NCBI GenBank assembly: GCA_902634305.1
Contig: CACPJJ010000006.1
Location: 1 to 64,000, forward strand
Reading direction: 5' to 3'
DNA: 64,000 nt
Origin: an uncultured Pelagibacteraceae bacterium
Lineage (GTDB): Bacteria; Pseudomonadota; Alphaproteobacteria; Pelagibacterales; Pelagibacteraceae
Under the pieces are notes generated by a model. That model was given only the letters and a program-made list of their open reading frames with translations, ran no database searches and was not told where the DNA came from. Made by a program: the position numbers and the translations under genes. The first letter of the stretch is position 1, and the number at the start of each line of letters is the position of its first letter. Shown here piece by piece: positions 7,662 through 19,260 of this stretch.

Positions 7662-10154
7662 ATGAAACCAAAAGAGACTAATGCCAGGATTATAATTGAT
7701 AAGATGCTCCTAGAGGCAGAATGGAAACTACCTGGTTATGTCAAAGACCATGAAATAAATGTCGAAACAGAAATCATTAATGAATTTGGTGAGGCAGATT
7801 ATGTTTTATTAAGTACAAAAGAAAATCATCTTTGTACAGTTGAAGCAAAAAATCATTCAAAGTCTCCTCTAGTAGGAAAAGAACAAGCGAGAGATTATGC
7901 AAATTCATTAAAATGTAGATTTATAATTTTATCTAATGGTTTCACTCACTATCTTTGGGACTTAAAACAGGGCAACCCATTTGTCATTCAAAAGTTTCCT
8001 TCACAAGAAGAGTTAGAAATGCGAATGGAGGCATTTAACCCTCCGAGGGATGAGGAGGAAAAAGATGGAATTAATGATGATTATTTACCTCTAACACAAT
8101 TTCCTCAATACAAAGATAGTCCTGATTATAAAAATGAAAATAAAAGAAAAGAATTTCTTAAAAAAAATAATTTAAGATTTTTAAGATATTATCAAGTTGA
8201 TGCAATCAAAGCAATTCAATCAAAAATAAGAAATGGTGGTGATAGATTTTTATTAGAGATGGCAACAGGTACAGGTAAAACCACAACATCTGCTGCTATT
8301 ATTAAAATGTTCTTAAGATTGTACAAAGTAAATAGAGTTTTATTTTTAGTAGATAGACTGGAACTGGAAACTCAGGCAAAGAAAGAGATAAATGATATTC
8401 TTCAAAATGATTTTGAAACAGCAATTTGGAAAGAAAATAAAGATGATTGGAGAAGAGCAAATATAGTAATTTCAACAGTTCAATCATTTACTAAACACAA
8501 TAAGTATAAAAGAATATTTAAACCTAATAGTTTTGATTTGGTTATTTCAGATGAAGCACACAGAAGTTTAGGTCAAAGAAGTAGAAATGTTTTTGAATAT
8601 TTTATTGGGTTTAAATTAGGACTTACAGCAACTCCTAGGGATTTTTTAAAATCAGTTGATGAAGATGATATGTCTATGACTGACCCAAAACAATTAGAAA
8701 GAAGGTTAATGTTAGATACTTACTCAATTTTTGGATGTGAAGATGGAGAACCTACTTACAGATATACTTTACGAGATGGAGTTAAGGATGGTTTTTTGAT
8801 TAATCCTACTGTTGTTGATGTAGAAACTGGTCTTTCCGCAGATATCATGAGTAAAGAAGGTTTGACTTTTAAAGGAGTTGATAAAGACGGAAAAGATGTG
8901 GATGAACAAATATTTTTTAAAAAAGATTTTGAGCGAAAATTCAAATCTGATGAAACAAACTTATCATTTTGTAATGCATTTCTTCAAAATGCTATGCGAG
9001 ACCCTTTTACAAATGAAATAGGCAAAACTTTAGTTTTCTGTGTTTCTCAAAAACACGCACTTAAAATTACAACTATTTTAAATGAACTTGCTGAAAAATA
9101 TTTTCCAAATCAGTATCAATCAGATTTTGCTATCCAAGTGACATCGGATGTGACTAATCCTGACCCCCAACAAATGACTATAGATTTTAAAAATAATAAT
9201 TTAAGGGGTAATTCTCCTTTAAATGAACTTTATAAAACATCAAAAGCAAGAGTTTGTGTAACAGTAGGGATGATGACAACGGGGTATGATTGTAGAGACT
9301 TATTGAATATTTGTTTATTCAGACCTGTATTTTCTCCTACAGAATTTATTCAGATGAAAGGTAGAGGAACAAGATTATTTGAATTTAAGGAGTGTTGGAT
9401 AGATGAAAAGGAAATACCAAAAACTATCAATTCGCTTAAGTCATCATTTAAACTTTTTGACTACTTTAAAAACTATCAATATTTTGAGGAAGAATTTGAT
9501 TACGACCAAGTTTTAAAATTACCAACAGGCAACACTGGTGGTGGTGACCCTCCGCATCCTCCTACAAATGTAGATGAGGTGTTCAATAAATATGAAGACC
9601 CAGTTCAAAAAACAAAGGAAATAAACATACCTCAGGCAGGAATGAGAATTGATAGAGATTTATACAAGTCATTCAAGGAGGAATTTTTCAAAGATAAACA
9701 GTCATTCAATAGTCTAAAACAAATGATTGAAAATCAAAATTTTAATGATGCAGAAGAATACTTTAAAGAAAAGTATCTTAACAAATCATATTCACTGGAT
9801 AGATTAAGAGAGGCATTAGGACTTGATGTAAATATCTCAATTAAAGACTTACTTTTATATACATTTGGTTTTATTTCTAAAATTAAAAATAAAGATGAAA
9901 TACTTGAGGAAGAGTTTGATAAGTTTGATGATAAATTTAAACCTGATGAAAGTTCATTTAATGCAGTTAAACAAGTTTTTGAAGCGTATGCAACTGACAA
10001 AGATTTTAGAGATAAAATTGATAGTGGCAAATATGCAGAATTAAATGTACATCCATCAGGAGATTACTTCTTTAAATTACCAGAAGATTTAAGAAATAAA
10101 ATACCAACCTATGTTAATGAAAATATTAATTTAGAAAGATTTATTAATGCTTGA
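7662..10154 (+). CDS. hsdR: Type I restriction enzyme R subunit
   Basis: An 830-residue ATP-dependent restriction subunit that translocates and cuts unmodified DNA. The N-terminal nuclease domain shows D46, E61-A-K63 and a QxxxY element (Q75, Y79), the PD-(D/E)xK arrangement. The SF2 motor has MATGTGKT (Walker A, about 200-207), DEAH at about 297, GLTATPRD, and the motif VI QMKGRGTRL. The C-terminal third resembles the EcoEI-type R C-terminal domain that contacts the methylase. All catalytic motifs look intact. It overlaps the methylase/specificity gene by 8 bases, so translation is coupled. In a streamlined genome this is clearly accessory. Confidence 0.93.
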   Translation: MKPKETNARIIIDKMLLEAEWKLPGYVKDHEINVETEIINEFGEADYVLLSTKENHLCTVEAKNHSKSPLVGKEQARDYANSLKCRFIILSNGFTHYLWDLKQGNPFVIQKFPSQEELEMRMEAFNPPRDEEEKDGINDDYLPLTQFPQYKDSPDYKNENKRKEFLKKNNLRFLRYYQVDAIKAIQSKIRNGGDRFLLEMATGTGKTTTSAAIIKMFLRLYKVNRVLFLVDRLELETQAKKEINDILQNDFETAIWKENKDDWRRANIVISTVQSFTKHNKYKRIFKPNSFDLVISDEAHRSLGQRSRNVFEYFIGFKLGLTATPRDFLKSVDEDDMSMTDPKQLERRLMLDTYSIFGCEDGEPTYRYTLRDGVKDGFLINPTVVDVETGLSADIMSKEGLTFKGVDKDGKDVDEQIFFKKDFERKFKSDETNLSFCNAFLQNAMRDPFTNEIGKTLVFCVSQKHALKITTILNELAEKYFPNQYQSDFAIQVTSDVTNPDPQQMTIDFKNNNLRGNSPLNELYKTSKARVCVTVGMMTTGYDCRDLLNICLFRPVFSPTEFIQMKGRGTRLFEFKECWIDEKEIPKTINSLKSSFKLFDYFKNYQYFEEEFDYDQVLKLPTGNTGGGDPPHPPTNVDEVFNKYEDPVQKTKEINIPQAGMRIDRDLYKSFKEEFFKDKQSFNSLKQMIENQNFNDAEEYFKEKYLNKSYSLDRLREALGLDVNISIKDLLLYTFGFISKIKNKDEILEEEFDKFDDKFKPDESSFNAVKQVFEAYATDKDFRDKIDSGKYAELNVHPSGDYFFKLPEDLRNKIPTYVNENINLERFINA

Positions 10155-12534
10155 TGATTTTACTAAAAAAAGAATTAATACTTTAAGACAAATATTAGTT
10201 GGAAAGTTACCTGACCCAAAAGCACAAGTTGAACAAATCACAAACGGTTTAATTTATAAGTTTATGAACGATATGGATGAACAATCTGTATCAATGGGTG
10301 GTAAATCAACATACTTTTCAGGCAAGTTTCAAAAATACTCTTGGAAGAATTTAATGGACACTAAAACAAGTGGTGTTGAGAAAATCAAACTCTATTCAGA
10401 TGCAATTGAACAAATGTACACTAATGAAAATCTTCCTGAATTATTTAGAGAGATTTTTAAGAACTCTTTTCTTCCATTTAAAGACCCATCAACCCTTAAT
10501 ATGTTTTTAAAAGAAATTAATGAATTTCATTATTCTAACTCAGAAAAACTTGGTGATGCATTTGAATACTTATTATCTTTTATGGGTTCTCAAGGTGATG
10601 CGGGTCAGTTTAGAACTCCGAGACATATTATTGATTTTATAACTGAGATTGTAAATCCTCAGAAAAATGAAACTGTGCTTGACCCTGCTTGTGGTACTGC
10701 AGGTTTTTTAATTAGTACTTACAAACATATCTTAAAACAAAACACTAAAAAGAATTTAGGTGATGGTCTTAATGCAACAGATAGAAAAAAAATAGGGGAA
10801 AATTTAAATGGTTATGACATCTCTCCTGATATGGTGAAGATGTCTTTAGTGAATATGTATTTGCATAAATTTACTAATCCTAAAATTAACGAGTATGATA
10901 CACTTTCAAGTGAAGAAAAATGGAATGAATATTATGATGTAATACTTGCGAACCCACCATTCTTCTCTCCAAAGGGAGGAATCACACCTCACAATAGATT
11001 TGGAGTTAATTCAACAAAAGCAGAAGTATTATTTATTGATTATATTAATGAACATTTAAAACCAAATGGTCGTGCAGGAATAATTATCCCTGAGGGTATA
11101 ATTTTTCAAAACGGGAATGCTTATAAAAATTTAAGAAAAAAATTAATACAAACATCTCTAGCAGGAATTATTTCATTACCTGCAGGAGTTTTTAATCCCT
11201 ATTCGGCAGTAAAGACTTCAATCTTAATTTTAGATAAAAAAATCAAAAATGATAAAATTTTTTTTGCTCGTGTTGATAATGATGGATATACTTTAGGCGC
11301 TCAAAGAAATCCCATAAAAGATAATGATCTCCCAATAATTGTATCTAGTCTAAGAGACCTTAAAAATATTAAAGAAAATACAAAGGTTAATTTAGTTAAT
11401 AGAGAAGATATAATTAATAGCGAAAATATTAATTTTTCTATTAATTTTTTTTTAAAAACAAAAACAAAAAGTAATTATAAAATTGTTAAATTAAGCGATG
11501 TATTAATAGATAAACCAATTTACGGATCTGGAGCAAGTAAAATTGAGTATGATAAAAAGGTTAGATATGTAAGAATTACAGATATTGATGATTTTGGTAA
11601 TTTAAAATTAGAAAATGCTGTTTCACCATCCGTAGTAGAAAAGCAATATTTTTTAGATTTTGAGGATATTTTATTTGCTAGATCGGGTTCGGTTGGAAGA
11701 TGTTATGTTCATAAACAAAAAAATGGAAATTTCCAGTATGCAGGTTATCTGATTAAGTTTCCATTAAATAAAAGTATCATTAATCCAAATTATTTATTTT
11801 ATATTACTAGAAGTAATTATTATTCTGAATGGATATCAAATATAAAAAAACAAGGCACGATATCAAATATTAATGCCAAGGAATATTCCTCATTTGAATT
11901 TCCATTGCCGACTATAGATATTCAAAACGAAATAGTAAATGAATTAAGTGCTTATAAAAATATTATTGATGGTTGTAATCAAGTTATAGAAAATTATATA
12001 CCAACGATTGATATTGATTTAAATTGGAAAACGGAAAAACTTTCTGATGTAGTTATTTTTAAAAAAGGACAATCAATATCAAAATCTAACGCAACTGCTG
12101 GAAATGTACCTGTAATAGCAGGTGGAAAAACATCTCCATATTCTCACAATAAAAGTAATCGCGATGGATTAACCATAACGATTAGTTCATCAGGAGCATA
12201 TGCTGGTTATGTTAATATTTTTGATAAACCAATTTTTGTATCGGATGCCTTTACAGTTCATTCTAAAAAAGAAAAAATTGATCAATACTTTTTGTATTTT
12301 TATTTAAAAAGTAAACAAAAAAAAATTTATGATTTTCAACGTGGTGCAGCAATACCTCATGTCTATTCTTCGGATATCCAAGACTTAAAAATTCCAATTC
12401 CATCTTTAATTGACCAAAAAAAAATAGTAAAAAAATTAATATCTGAAAGGGATCTTATAGAAAAAAACAAAAGTTTAGTTATAGAGTTTGAAAAAAAAAT
12501 AAGTAGATCAATATCAAAGGTTTGGAAAATATAG
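10147..12534 (+). CDS. Type I methylase-specificity fusion (HsdM-HsdS)
   Basis: A 795-residue single chain combining two normally separate subunits. Residues 1-140 resemble the HsdM N-terminal helical domain. The N6-adenine methylase follows, with DPACGTAGF at 179-187 (SAM binding) and ANPPFF at 268-273 (catalytic). From about 443 there are two HsdS-like target recognition domains, starting near KIVKLSDVLID (about 448) and KTEKLSDVVIFKKGQS (about 627), each followed by a helical spacer ending in a PLPTIDIQNEIV or PIPSLIDQKKIV type motif. Two half-sites imply an asymmetric bipartite target. It pairs with the overlapping hsdR. The TRD part is more AT-rich than the methylase part. Confidence 0.88.
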   Translation: MLDDFTKKRINTLRQILVGKLPDPKAQVEQITNGLIYKFMNDMDEQSVSMGGKSTYFSGKFQKYSWKNLMDTKTSGVEKIKLYSDAIEQMYTNENLPELFREIFKNSFLPFKDPSTLNMFLKEINEFHYSNSEKLGDAFEYLLSFMGSQGDAGQFRTPRHIIDFITEIVNPQKNETVLDPACGTAGFLISTYKHILKQNTKKNLGDGLNATDRKKIGENLNGYDISPDMVKMSLVNMYLHKFTNPKINEYDTLSSEEKWNEYYDVILANPPFFSPKGGITPHNRFGVNSTKAEVLFIDYINEHLKPNGRAGIIIPEGIIFQNGNAYKNLRKKLIQTSLAGIISLPAGVFNPYSAVKTSILILDKKIKNDKIFFARVDNDGYTLGAQRNPIKDNDLPIIVSSLRDLKNIKENTKVNLVNREDIINSENINFSINFFLKTKTKSNYKIVKLSDVLIDKPIYGSGASKIEYDKKVRYVRITDIDDFGNLKLENAVSPSVVEKQYFLDFEDILFARSGSVGRCYVHKQKNGNFQYAGYLIKFPLNKSIINPNYLFYITRSNYYSEWISNIKKQGTISNINAKEYSSFEFPLPTIDIQNEIVNELSAYKNIIDGCNQVIENYIPTIDIDLNWKTEKLSDVVIFKKGQSISKSNATAGNVPVIAGGKTSPYSHNKSNRDGLTITISSSGAYAGYVNIFDKPIFVSDAFTVHSKKEKIDQYFLYFYLKSKQKKIYDFQRGAAIPHVYSSDIQDLKIPIPSLIDQKKIVKKLISERDLIEKNKSLVIEFEKKISRSISKVWKI

Positions 12535-12571
12535 TTACACTTGCAAATGAGACTATAACATCGTCAAATCC

Positions 12572-12602
12572 TTCATCATTCCTTCATCACTCCTTCATCA
12601 CT
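12572..12602 (+). repeat. Iterons, 11-base period, right end
   Basis: Three units at 11-base spacing: TTCATCATT (12572-12580), TTCATCACT (12583-12591) and TTCATCACT (12594-12602). They precede AATGATTTTCGTA, shared with the internal junction, and then the groEL terminator. Confidence 0.75.
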
Positions 12603-12621
12603 AATGATTTTCGTATAGATA

Positions 12622-14349
<1,728 letters not shown>

Positions 14350-14353
14350 TTAA

Positions 14354-14647
14354 TTATTTACTTGTTGAAATACCCATAATGTCTGACTCTTTCATTATGC
14401 TGTATTCTTTTCCATCAATTTTGACTTCAGTTCCCGACCATTTGCCAAATAGAACCTTGTCTCCAACTTTAACATCCATTGGAATTATTTTTCCATCTTC
14501 AGTTTTAGCCCCACCACCAATAGCAACTACCTTGCCTTCTTGGGGTTTTTCTTGAGCTGTGTCTGGTATGATAATGCCCCCAGCAGTTTTTTCGCTGCTA
14601 TCAAGGACTTCAATTAAAACTCTGTCGTGTAACGGTTTAAATTTCAT
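14354..14647 (-). CDS. groES: 10 kDa co-chaperonin GroES
   Basis: A 97-residue co-chaperonin that caps GroEL. It has the typical beginning [15 protein letters not shown], a mobile loop ([17 protein letters not shown]) and the [18 protein letters not shown] segment. An AGGAG ribosome binding site lies at 14654-14658 (complement). It is 19 bases upstream of groEL in one operon and is preceded by a heat-shock-like promoter. Confidence 0.98.
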   Translation of the reverse strand: MKFKPLHDRVLIEVLDSSEKTAGGIIIPDTAQEKPQEGKVVAIGGGAKTEDGKIIPMDVKVGDKVLFGKWSGTEVKIDGKEYSIMKESDIMGISTSK

Positions 14648-14673
14648 ATAAAACTCCTATAAATCTGATGGTC

Positions 14674-14702
14674 ATATAGCTATGACTCCATTTTATTTCA
14701 AG
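14674..14702 (-). promoter_or_regulatory. Probable RpoH heat-shock promoter of groESL
   Basis: On the minus strand CTTGAAA (14702-14696) is followed after 14 bases by AGCTATAT (14681-14674). The -35 is a perfect sigma-32 consensus; the -10 fits only partly. An imperfect inverted repeat GTCATA/TATGAC (14671-14686) overlaps the -10. No CIRCE element is seen. Confidence 0.55.
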
Positions 14703-14770
14703 GAGATAAGCAAAAATTTAAATGTTAAAAAAACCAAGAAATATGGTTATTTTTAAGTTATATCTGCAAA

Positions 14771-15589
14771 ATGACGAAAAACTTAGACAACATAGGACTA
14801 AAATCTGTTGCAGATCAGTATGACTTGTTCTTTGTAGATTTGTGGGGAGTTGTACATAACGGAATTGAACTTTACAAAGATTCTACCAGCGTTTTAGAAA
14901 AATTGTTAGATAAAAATAAAGACCTAGTATTGCTCACCAATGCTCCTAGGCCCAATAATGATGTAAAAAATTTTTTAAAAAAAATGGGATTAGAACAAAA
15001 ATATTATTCTAAAGTATACACATCTGGCGAAGCAGCATTGAATTATTTAACATCAAACTTTAAAGACAAAACCTTTTTTCATATTGGGCCACCTAGAGAT
15101 TTTGGATTATTTAAAGATTTTAAAAAAAATAAAATACAAACAATTAGTGAAGCTAAATATTTACTTTGCACTGGATTATTTGATGAGCATGAAAATGAGT
15201 TGTCATACTACAAAACACTACTAAAGAATGAAATAGATAAAATTATGATTTGTACTAATCCAGATTTAATTGTTGATAGAGGAAAAAAAAGAGAGTTTTG
15301 TGCAGGATCAGTTGCAAAAGTTTTTGAAGATATAGGAGGAACAGTAGAATACTTTGGCAAACCTCACCCTAAAGTTTATAATCTTGCAGCAAATATAAAT
15401 AACAAAAAAGTTTTTTGTATAGGAGACAACTTAAATACAGACATTAAAGGAGCAAATAATCAAAATTTTGCTAGCTTATTAATTACAAATGGAATTCATA
15501 GGCAAGAAGTAGAAAATGAAAATTTTGAAAAAATTATGAAAAAATATAATACCAAAGTTGATTACACACAATCACAATTAAAATGGTAA
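14771..15589 (+). CDS. HAD-superfamily class IIA phosphatase (TIGR01459-like)
   Basis: A 272-residue hydrolase of the alphaproteobacterial HAD-IIA group. Motif I reads DLWGVVHNG (nucleophile Asp near residue 23), motif II LLTNAPRP, and motifs III/IV GKPHPKVY and CIGDNLNTDIKGA. The substrate is unknown; relatives dephosphorylate sugar or nucleotide phosphates. It sits directly before ribF (4-base gap), the usual neighbour in alphaproteobacteria, so a link to flavin metabolism is possible. Confidence 0.85.
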   Translation: MTKNLDNIGLKSVADQYDLFFVDLWGVVHNGIELYKDSTSVLEKLLDKNKDLVLLTNAPRPNNDVKNFLKKMGLEQKYYSKVYTSGEAALNYLTSNFKDKTFFHIGPPRDFGLFKDFKKNKIQTISEAKYLLCTGLFDEHENELSYYKTLLKNEIDKIMICTNPDLIVDRGKKREFCAGSVAKVFEDIGGTVEYFGKPHPKVYNLAANINNKKVFCIGDNLNTDIKGANNQNFASLLITNGIHRQEVENENFEKIMKKYNTKVDYTQSQLKW

Positions 15590-15593
15590 AAAA

Positions 15594-16514
15594 ATGAAGT
15601 TATATAAAAATTTTTCTGTTTCAAAAAATCATAAAAATTCAATTTTATTAATTGGCAATTTTGATGGGTTGCATATTGGACATCAAAAGCTATTTAATTT
15701 TGCAAAAAAATATAAAAAAAAATATAAAATTAAAATTGGTGTATTAACTTTTGATCCTATTCCTAAAATGTTTTTTAATAAAAAATTAAAAAACTTTAAA
15801 ATTTCCAATCTAAATCAAAAAATAAATTGCTTTAAGAAATTAAAAATAGATTTTGTTGTAATTAAAAAGTTTAATAAAAAATTTTCAAAGATGAATTACA
15901 TAAAATTTATAGATTATGTTTTGTTCAAGAAACTAATGCCAAAATATATATTTGTTAGTAATAATTTTAGGTTTGGTAATAAAAGAGAAGGAAATGTAAA
16001 TAAATTAAAATTTTTTGAAAAAAAATATAATTTTAAAATAATTAATCCTAAACCACTAAAAAAAAAAACTAAAATTATTTCATCTACATTAATTAGAAAA
16101 TTAATATCCAATGGAAAAATTAATATTGTTAATAGATATTTAGATCGAAGCTGGTCTATAGATGGAAAGGTAATTGTAGGAAGAAAAATGGGGCGAAAAA
16201 TTGGATTTCCAACATGCAATATTAAATTAAACGATTATGTAATTGCAAAACCTGGAGTATATGGAGTAAATATTTTAATAAATAAAAATAAAAAATCACT
16301 AAGAGGCATTGCCAATTTAGGTTATAGGCCAACTTTTAATCAAAAAGAAATACTTTTAGAGGTTCACATATTTAATTTTTCAAGGAATCTTTACAATAAG
16401 CACTTAACTATTGAGTTCATAGACTTTATAAGAAAAGAAAAGAAATTTAAAAATATAAACCAATTAAAAAAACAAATTAATTTAGACATCAGAAAAGCAA
16501 AAAAATTAAACTAA
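15594..16514 (+). CDS. ribF: Bifunctional riboflavin kinase / FAD synthetase
   Basis: A 306-residue enzyme converting riboflavin to FMN and FAD. The N-terminal adenylyltransferase has GNFDGLHIGH near residue 21 and STLIRKLISNG near 163. The C-terminal flavokinase has GRKMGRKIGFPTCNI and KPGVYGV. It is extremely Lys- and Asn-rich, typical of the neighbourhood. It lies between the HAD phosphatase and ileS with gaps of 4 bases on each side, so one operon. Confidence 0.95.
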   Translation: MKLYKNFSVSKNHKNSILLIGNFDGLHIGHQKLFNFAKKYKKKYKIKIGVLTFDPIPKMFFNKKLKNFKISNLNQKINCFKKLKIDFVVIKKFNKKFSKMNYIKFIDYVLFKKLMPKYIFVSNNFRFGNKREGNVNKLKFFEKKYNFKIINPKPLKKKTKIISSTLIRKLISNGKINIVNRYLDRSWSIDGKVIVGRKMGRKIGFPTCNIKLNDYVIAKPGVYGVNILINKNKKSLRGIANLGYRPTFNQKEILLEVHIFNFSRNLYNKHLTIEFIDFIRKEKKFKNINQLKKQINLDIRKAKKLN

Positions 16515-16518
16515 AACA

Positions 16519-19260
16519 ATGAGCAAAAGCAACATCAATCTACCCAAAACTGCTTTTTCAATGAAAGCAAATTTACAAAATAAAGAACCTGGAATAATTG
16601 ATTACTGGGATAAAATTGATTTATATAAAAAGCTAAGAAATTCTAGCAAAGGAAAAACAAAATTTGTTCTTCATGATGGTCCACCCTATGCCAATGGGGA
16701 TATACACATGGGAACAGCACTTAATAAAATCCTTAAAGATATAATAGTAAAATTTCATCAAATGAAAGGAGAAGATTCTGTTTATGTACCAGGTTGGGAT
16801 TGTCATGGTTTACCGATTGAATGGAAAATTGAGGAACAATATAAAAAAAATAAAAAAAATAAAAATGAAGTTCCAGTAAATGAATTTAGAAAAGAATGTA
16901 GAGATTTTGCAAAGAAATGGATTGAGGTACATAAAAAGCAATTTAAAAGACTTGGGGTAGTAGGTGACTGGGAAAACTATTACTCTACAATGAGCTTTGA
17001 TGCGGAGGCTCAAATCGTAAGAGAACTTGGGAAATTTTTAAAGGAAGGTAGTCTCTACAGAGGTTATAAACCTGTACTTTGGTCTACGGTAGAAAAAACA
17101 GCTTTAGCAGATGCAGAAGTTGAATACATGGATCATAAGTCTGATACAATCTATGCTGCTTTTAATATTAAAAAATCTAAAAATAAAAAACTTTTAAACA
17201 GCGAAGTAATCATTTGGACAACAACTCCATGGACAATACCAGCTAATAGAGCATTAGCTTATAATGAAAATTTAAAATATGTAATTGTTAAAATAGAAGA
17301 TCAAACAGATTTTAAAAATAAAAAAATAATAGTAGCCCAAGATTTATTAAAATCCTTAATAAATGATTGTGGTATTGAAAAATTTAGCAAGATTTTAACA
17401 TTTCCAGGAAAAGATTTTAAAGGAACAATATGTAGTCACCCATTTTCAAAAATTGGTTTTGATTATGATATACCAATGTTAGATGCAAACTTTGTTACAT
17501 TAGAGCAAGGCTCGGGCATTGTTCATTGTGCACCAAGTCATGGACCAGATGATTTTAATTTATGTTTAAAAAACAATATTAAAGCAGAAGAAACAGTAAA
17601 TGACGATGGAAAATATACAAAACATGTACCTAACTTTGAGGGCTTACATATTTTTAAAGCAAATAAAGTAATTATTGAGAAATTAAAAGAACAAAAAAAA
17701 TTATTATCTAATGGTGAGTTAATTCACTCTTATCCCCATTCTTGGCGCTCTAAAGCGCCTCTAGTTCATAGAGCGACACCCCAATGGTTTATTTCTATGG
17801 AAAGTCATGGTTTGAGAAAAAAAGCTTTAAAATCAATTGACGAAACTAATTTTTATCCAAACAAAGGAAAAGAAAGATTAAAATCAATGATTGAATTGCG
17901 ACCTGATTGGTGTGTTTCAAGACAAAGAGTTTGGGGCGTACCTATACCAGTTTTTCTGTCAAAAGATACAAACGAAGTTTTAATGGACGAACAGGTAACT
18001 GAAAATATAGCAAGTATATTTGAAAAAGAAGGGGCTGACTGTTGGTTCGAAAAAGATGCTCAGAAATTTTTAGGAAAAAAATATAAAAGTGAAGACTACA
18101 AAAAAATGACTGATATTGTTGAAGTTTGGTTTGATAGCGGTTCGACTCATGCATATGTGCTTGAAAAAAGAGAAGATTTAAAGTGGCCCGCATCAATGTA
18201 CCTTGAAGGCTCCGACCAGCATAGAGGGTGGTTTCATTCATCATTGCTAGAATCTTGTGGGACGAGAGGTAGAGCTCCATTTGAGTCTATATTATCACAC
18301 GGGTTCGTTGTTGATGGAAAGGGTTTGAAAATGTCAAAATCTCTTGGAAATGTTATCTCACCAGAAGATATTTTAAAAAAATATGGTGCAGATATATTAA
18401 GAACTTGGGTTGCAGTATCAGATTACGCTGAGGATCTAAGAATTGATTATTCAATTTTAGAGCAGCACGCAGAATCATATAGAAAAATTAGAAATACTTT
18501 TAGATACATTCTTGGAAATTTGAATGATAAATTTGAAAAAGTAGATTTTGAAAAAATTAATATAAAAGATTTTCCAGAGTTAGAGCAATACATGTTGCAT
18601 AAAATTTTTAATCTTAACTTAATATTCGAAAAGAACTTTGAAAAATATAATTTTCATACGATTTACAAAGAAATATTAAATTTTTGCACGTCTGATTTAT
18701 CAGCTTTTTATTTTGATATTAGAAAAGATACCTTGTATTGCGATTCTTTGAAAAGTAAAAAAAGAACTTCAACAATAAAGTTTTTAAATATTGTTCTTGA
18801 AATATTATTAAAATGGTTTGCACCTATATTATCTTTTACTACTGAAGAAATTTACTCGCTCTTAAAAATTGAAGAAAAGGAAAGTATTCACCTAGAAAAA
18901 TTTCCAATTATCCCATCAAATTGGAATAACAAAGATTTAAATGGTAAATGGTCTGAATTAATTAAAATAAGGGACAAATGTAACAGTAGTATAGAGTTAA
19001 AAAGGGCGTCCAAAGAAATTGGCTCAAGCTTAGAGGCTAACATAAAAATATTTTTGAATGATAAATTGCTCAAGCTATCTAAAGGAACAGACTTTTCTGA
19101 ATTATGTATTACATCTGGTGTAAAAATAGATAAAATTAATAAAGATGATCCAGAGGAAATCTATGTTGAAACAAATAAAGCAGAAGGAAAAAAATGCAGT
19201 GTTTGTTGGAAAATTAAGAAAGATAAGTGTGAAAGAGATGGATGTATACTAAATAATTAA
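16519..19260 (+). CDS. ileS: Isoleucyl-tRNA synthetase
   Basis: A 913-residue class I synthetase charging tRNA-Ile. It shows the conserved start NLPKTAFSMKANLQNKEPG, HDGPPYANGDIHMGTALNK, PGWDCHGLPIE, the CP1 editing segment (WTTTPWTIPANRAL), LEGSDQHRGWFHSSLL and KMSKS (LKMSKSLGNVIS). A C-terminal zinc-type cysteine set follows (CSVCWKIKKDKCERDGC). The class-defining HIGH motif reads HMGT at residues 63-66, a departure from the canonical final His. The rest is intact. The stop codon overlaps the lspA start (TAATG). Confidence 0.97.
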   Translation: MSKSNINLPKTAFSMKANLQNKEPGIIDYWDKIDLYKKLRNSSKGKTKFVLHDGPPYANGDIHMGTALNKILKDIIVKFHQMKGEDSVYVPGWDCHGLPIEWKIEEQYKKNKKNKNEVPVNEFRKECRDFAKKWIEVHKKQFKRLGVVGDWENYYSTMSFDAEAQIVRELGKFLKEGSLYRGYKPVLWSTVEKTALADAEVEYMDHKSDTIYAAFNIKKSKNKKLLNSEVIIWTTTPWTIPANRALAYNENLKYVIVKIEDQTDFKNKKIIVAQDLLKSLINDCGIEKFSKILTFPGKDFKGTICSHPFSKIGFDYDIPMLDANFVTLEQGSGIVHCAPSHGPDDFNLCLKNNIKAEETVNDDGKYTKHVPNFEGLHIFKANKVIIEKLKEQKKLLSNGELIHSYPHSWRSKAPLVHRATPQWFISMESHGLRKKALKSIDETNFYPNKGKERLKSMIELRPDWCVSRQRVWGVPIPVFLSKDTNEVLMDEQVTENIASIFEKEGADCWFEKDAQKFLGKKYKSEDYKKMTDIVEVWFDSGSTHAYVLEKREDLKWPASMYLEGSDQHRGWFHSSLLESCGTRGRAPFESILSHGFVVDGKGLKMSKSLGNVISPEDILKKYGADILRTWVAVSDYAEDLRIDYSILEQHAESYRKIRNTFRYILGNLNDKFEKVDFEKINIKDFPELEQYMLHKIFNLNLIFEKNFEKYNFHTIYKEILNFCTSDLSAFYFDIRKDTLYCDSLKSKKRTSTIKFLNIVLEILLKWFAPILSFTTEEIYSLLKIEEKESIHLEKFPIIPSNWNNKDLNGKWSELIKIRDKCNSSIELKRASKEIGSSLEANIKIFLNDKLLKLSKGTDFSELCITSGVKIDKINKDDPEEIYVETNKAEGKKCSVCWKIKKDKCERDGCILNN

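Noticed and set aside
14671-14686. CIRCE element for HrcA control of groESL
   Set aside because: The inverted repeat does not match TTAGCACTC-N9-GAGTGCTAA; an RpoH-type promoter fits better.
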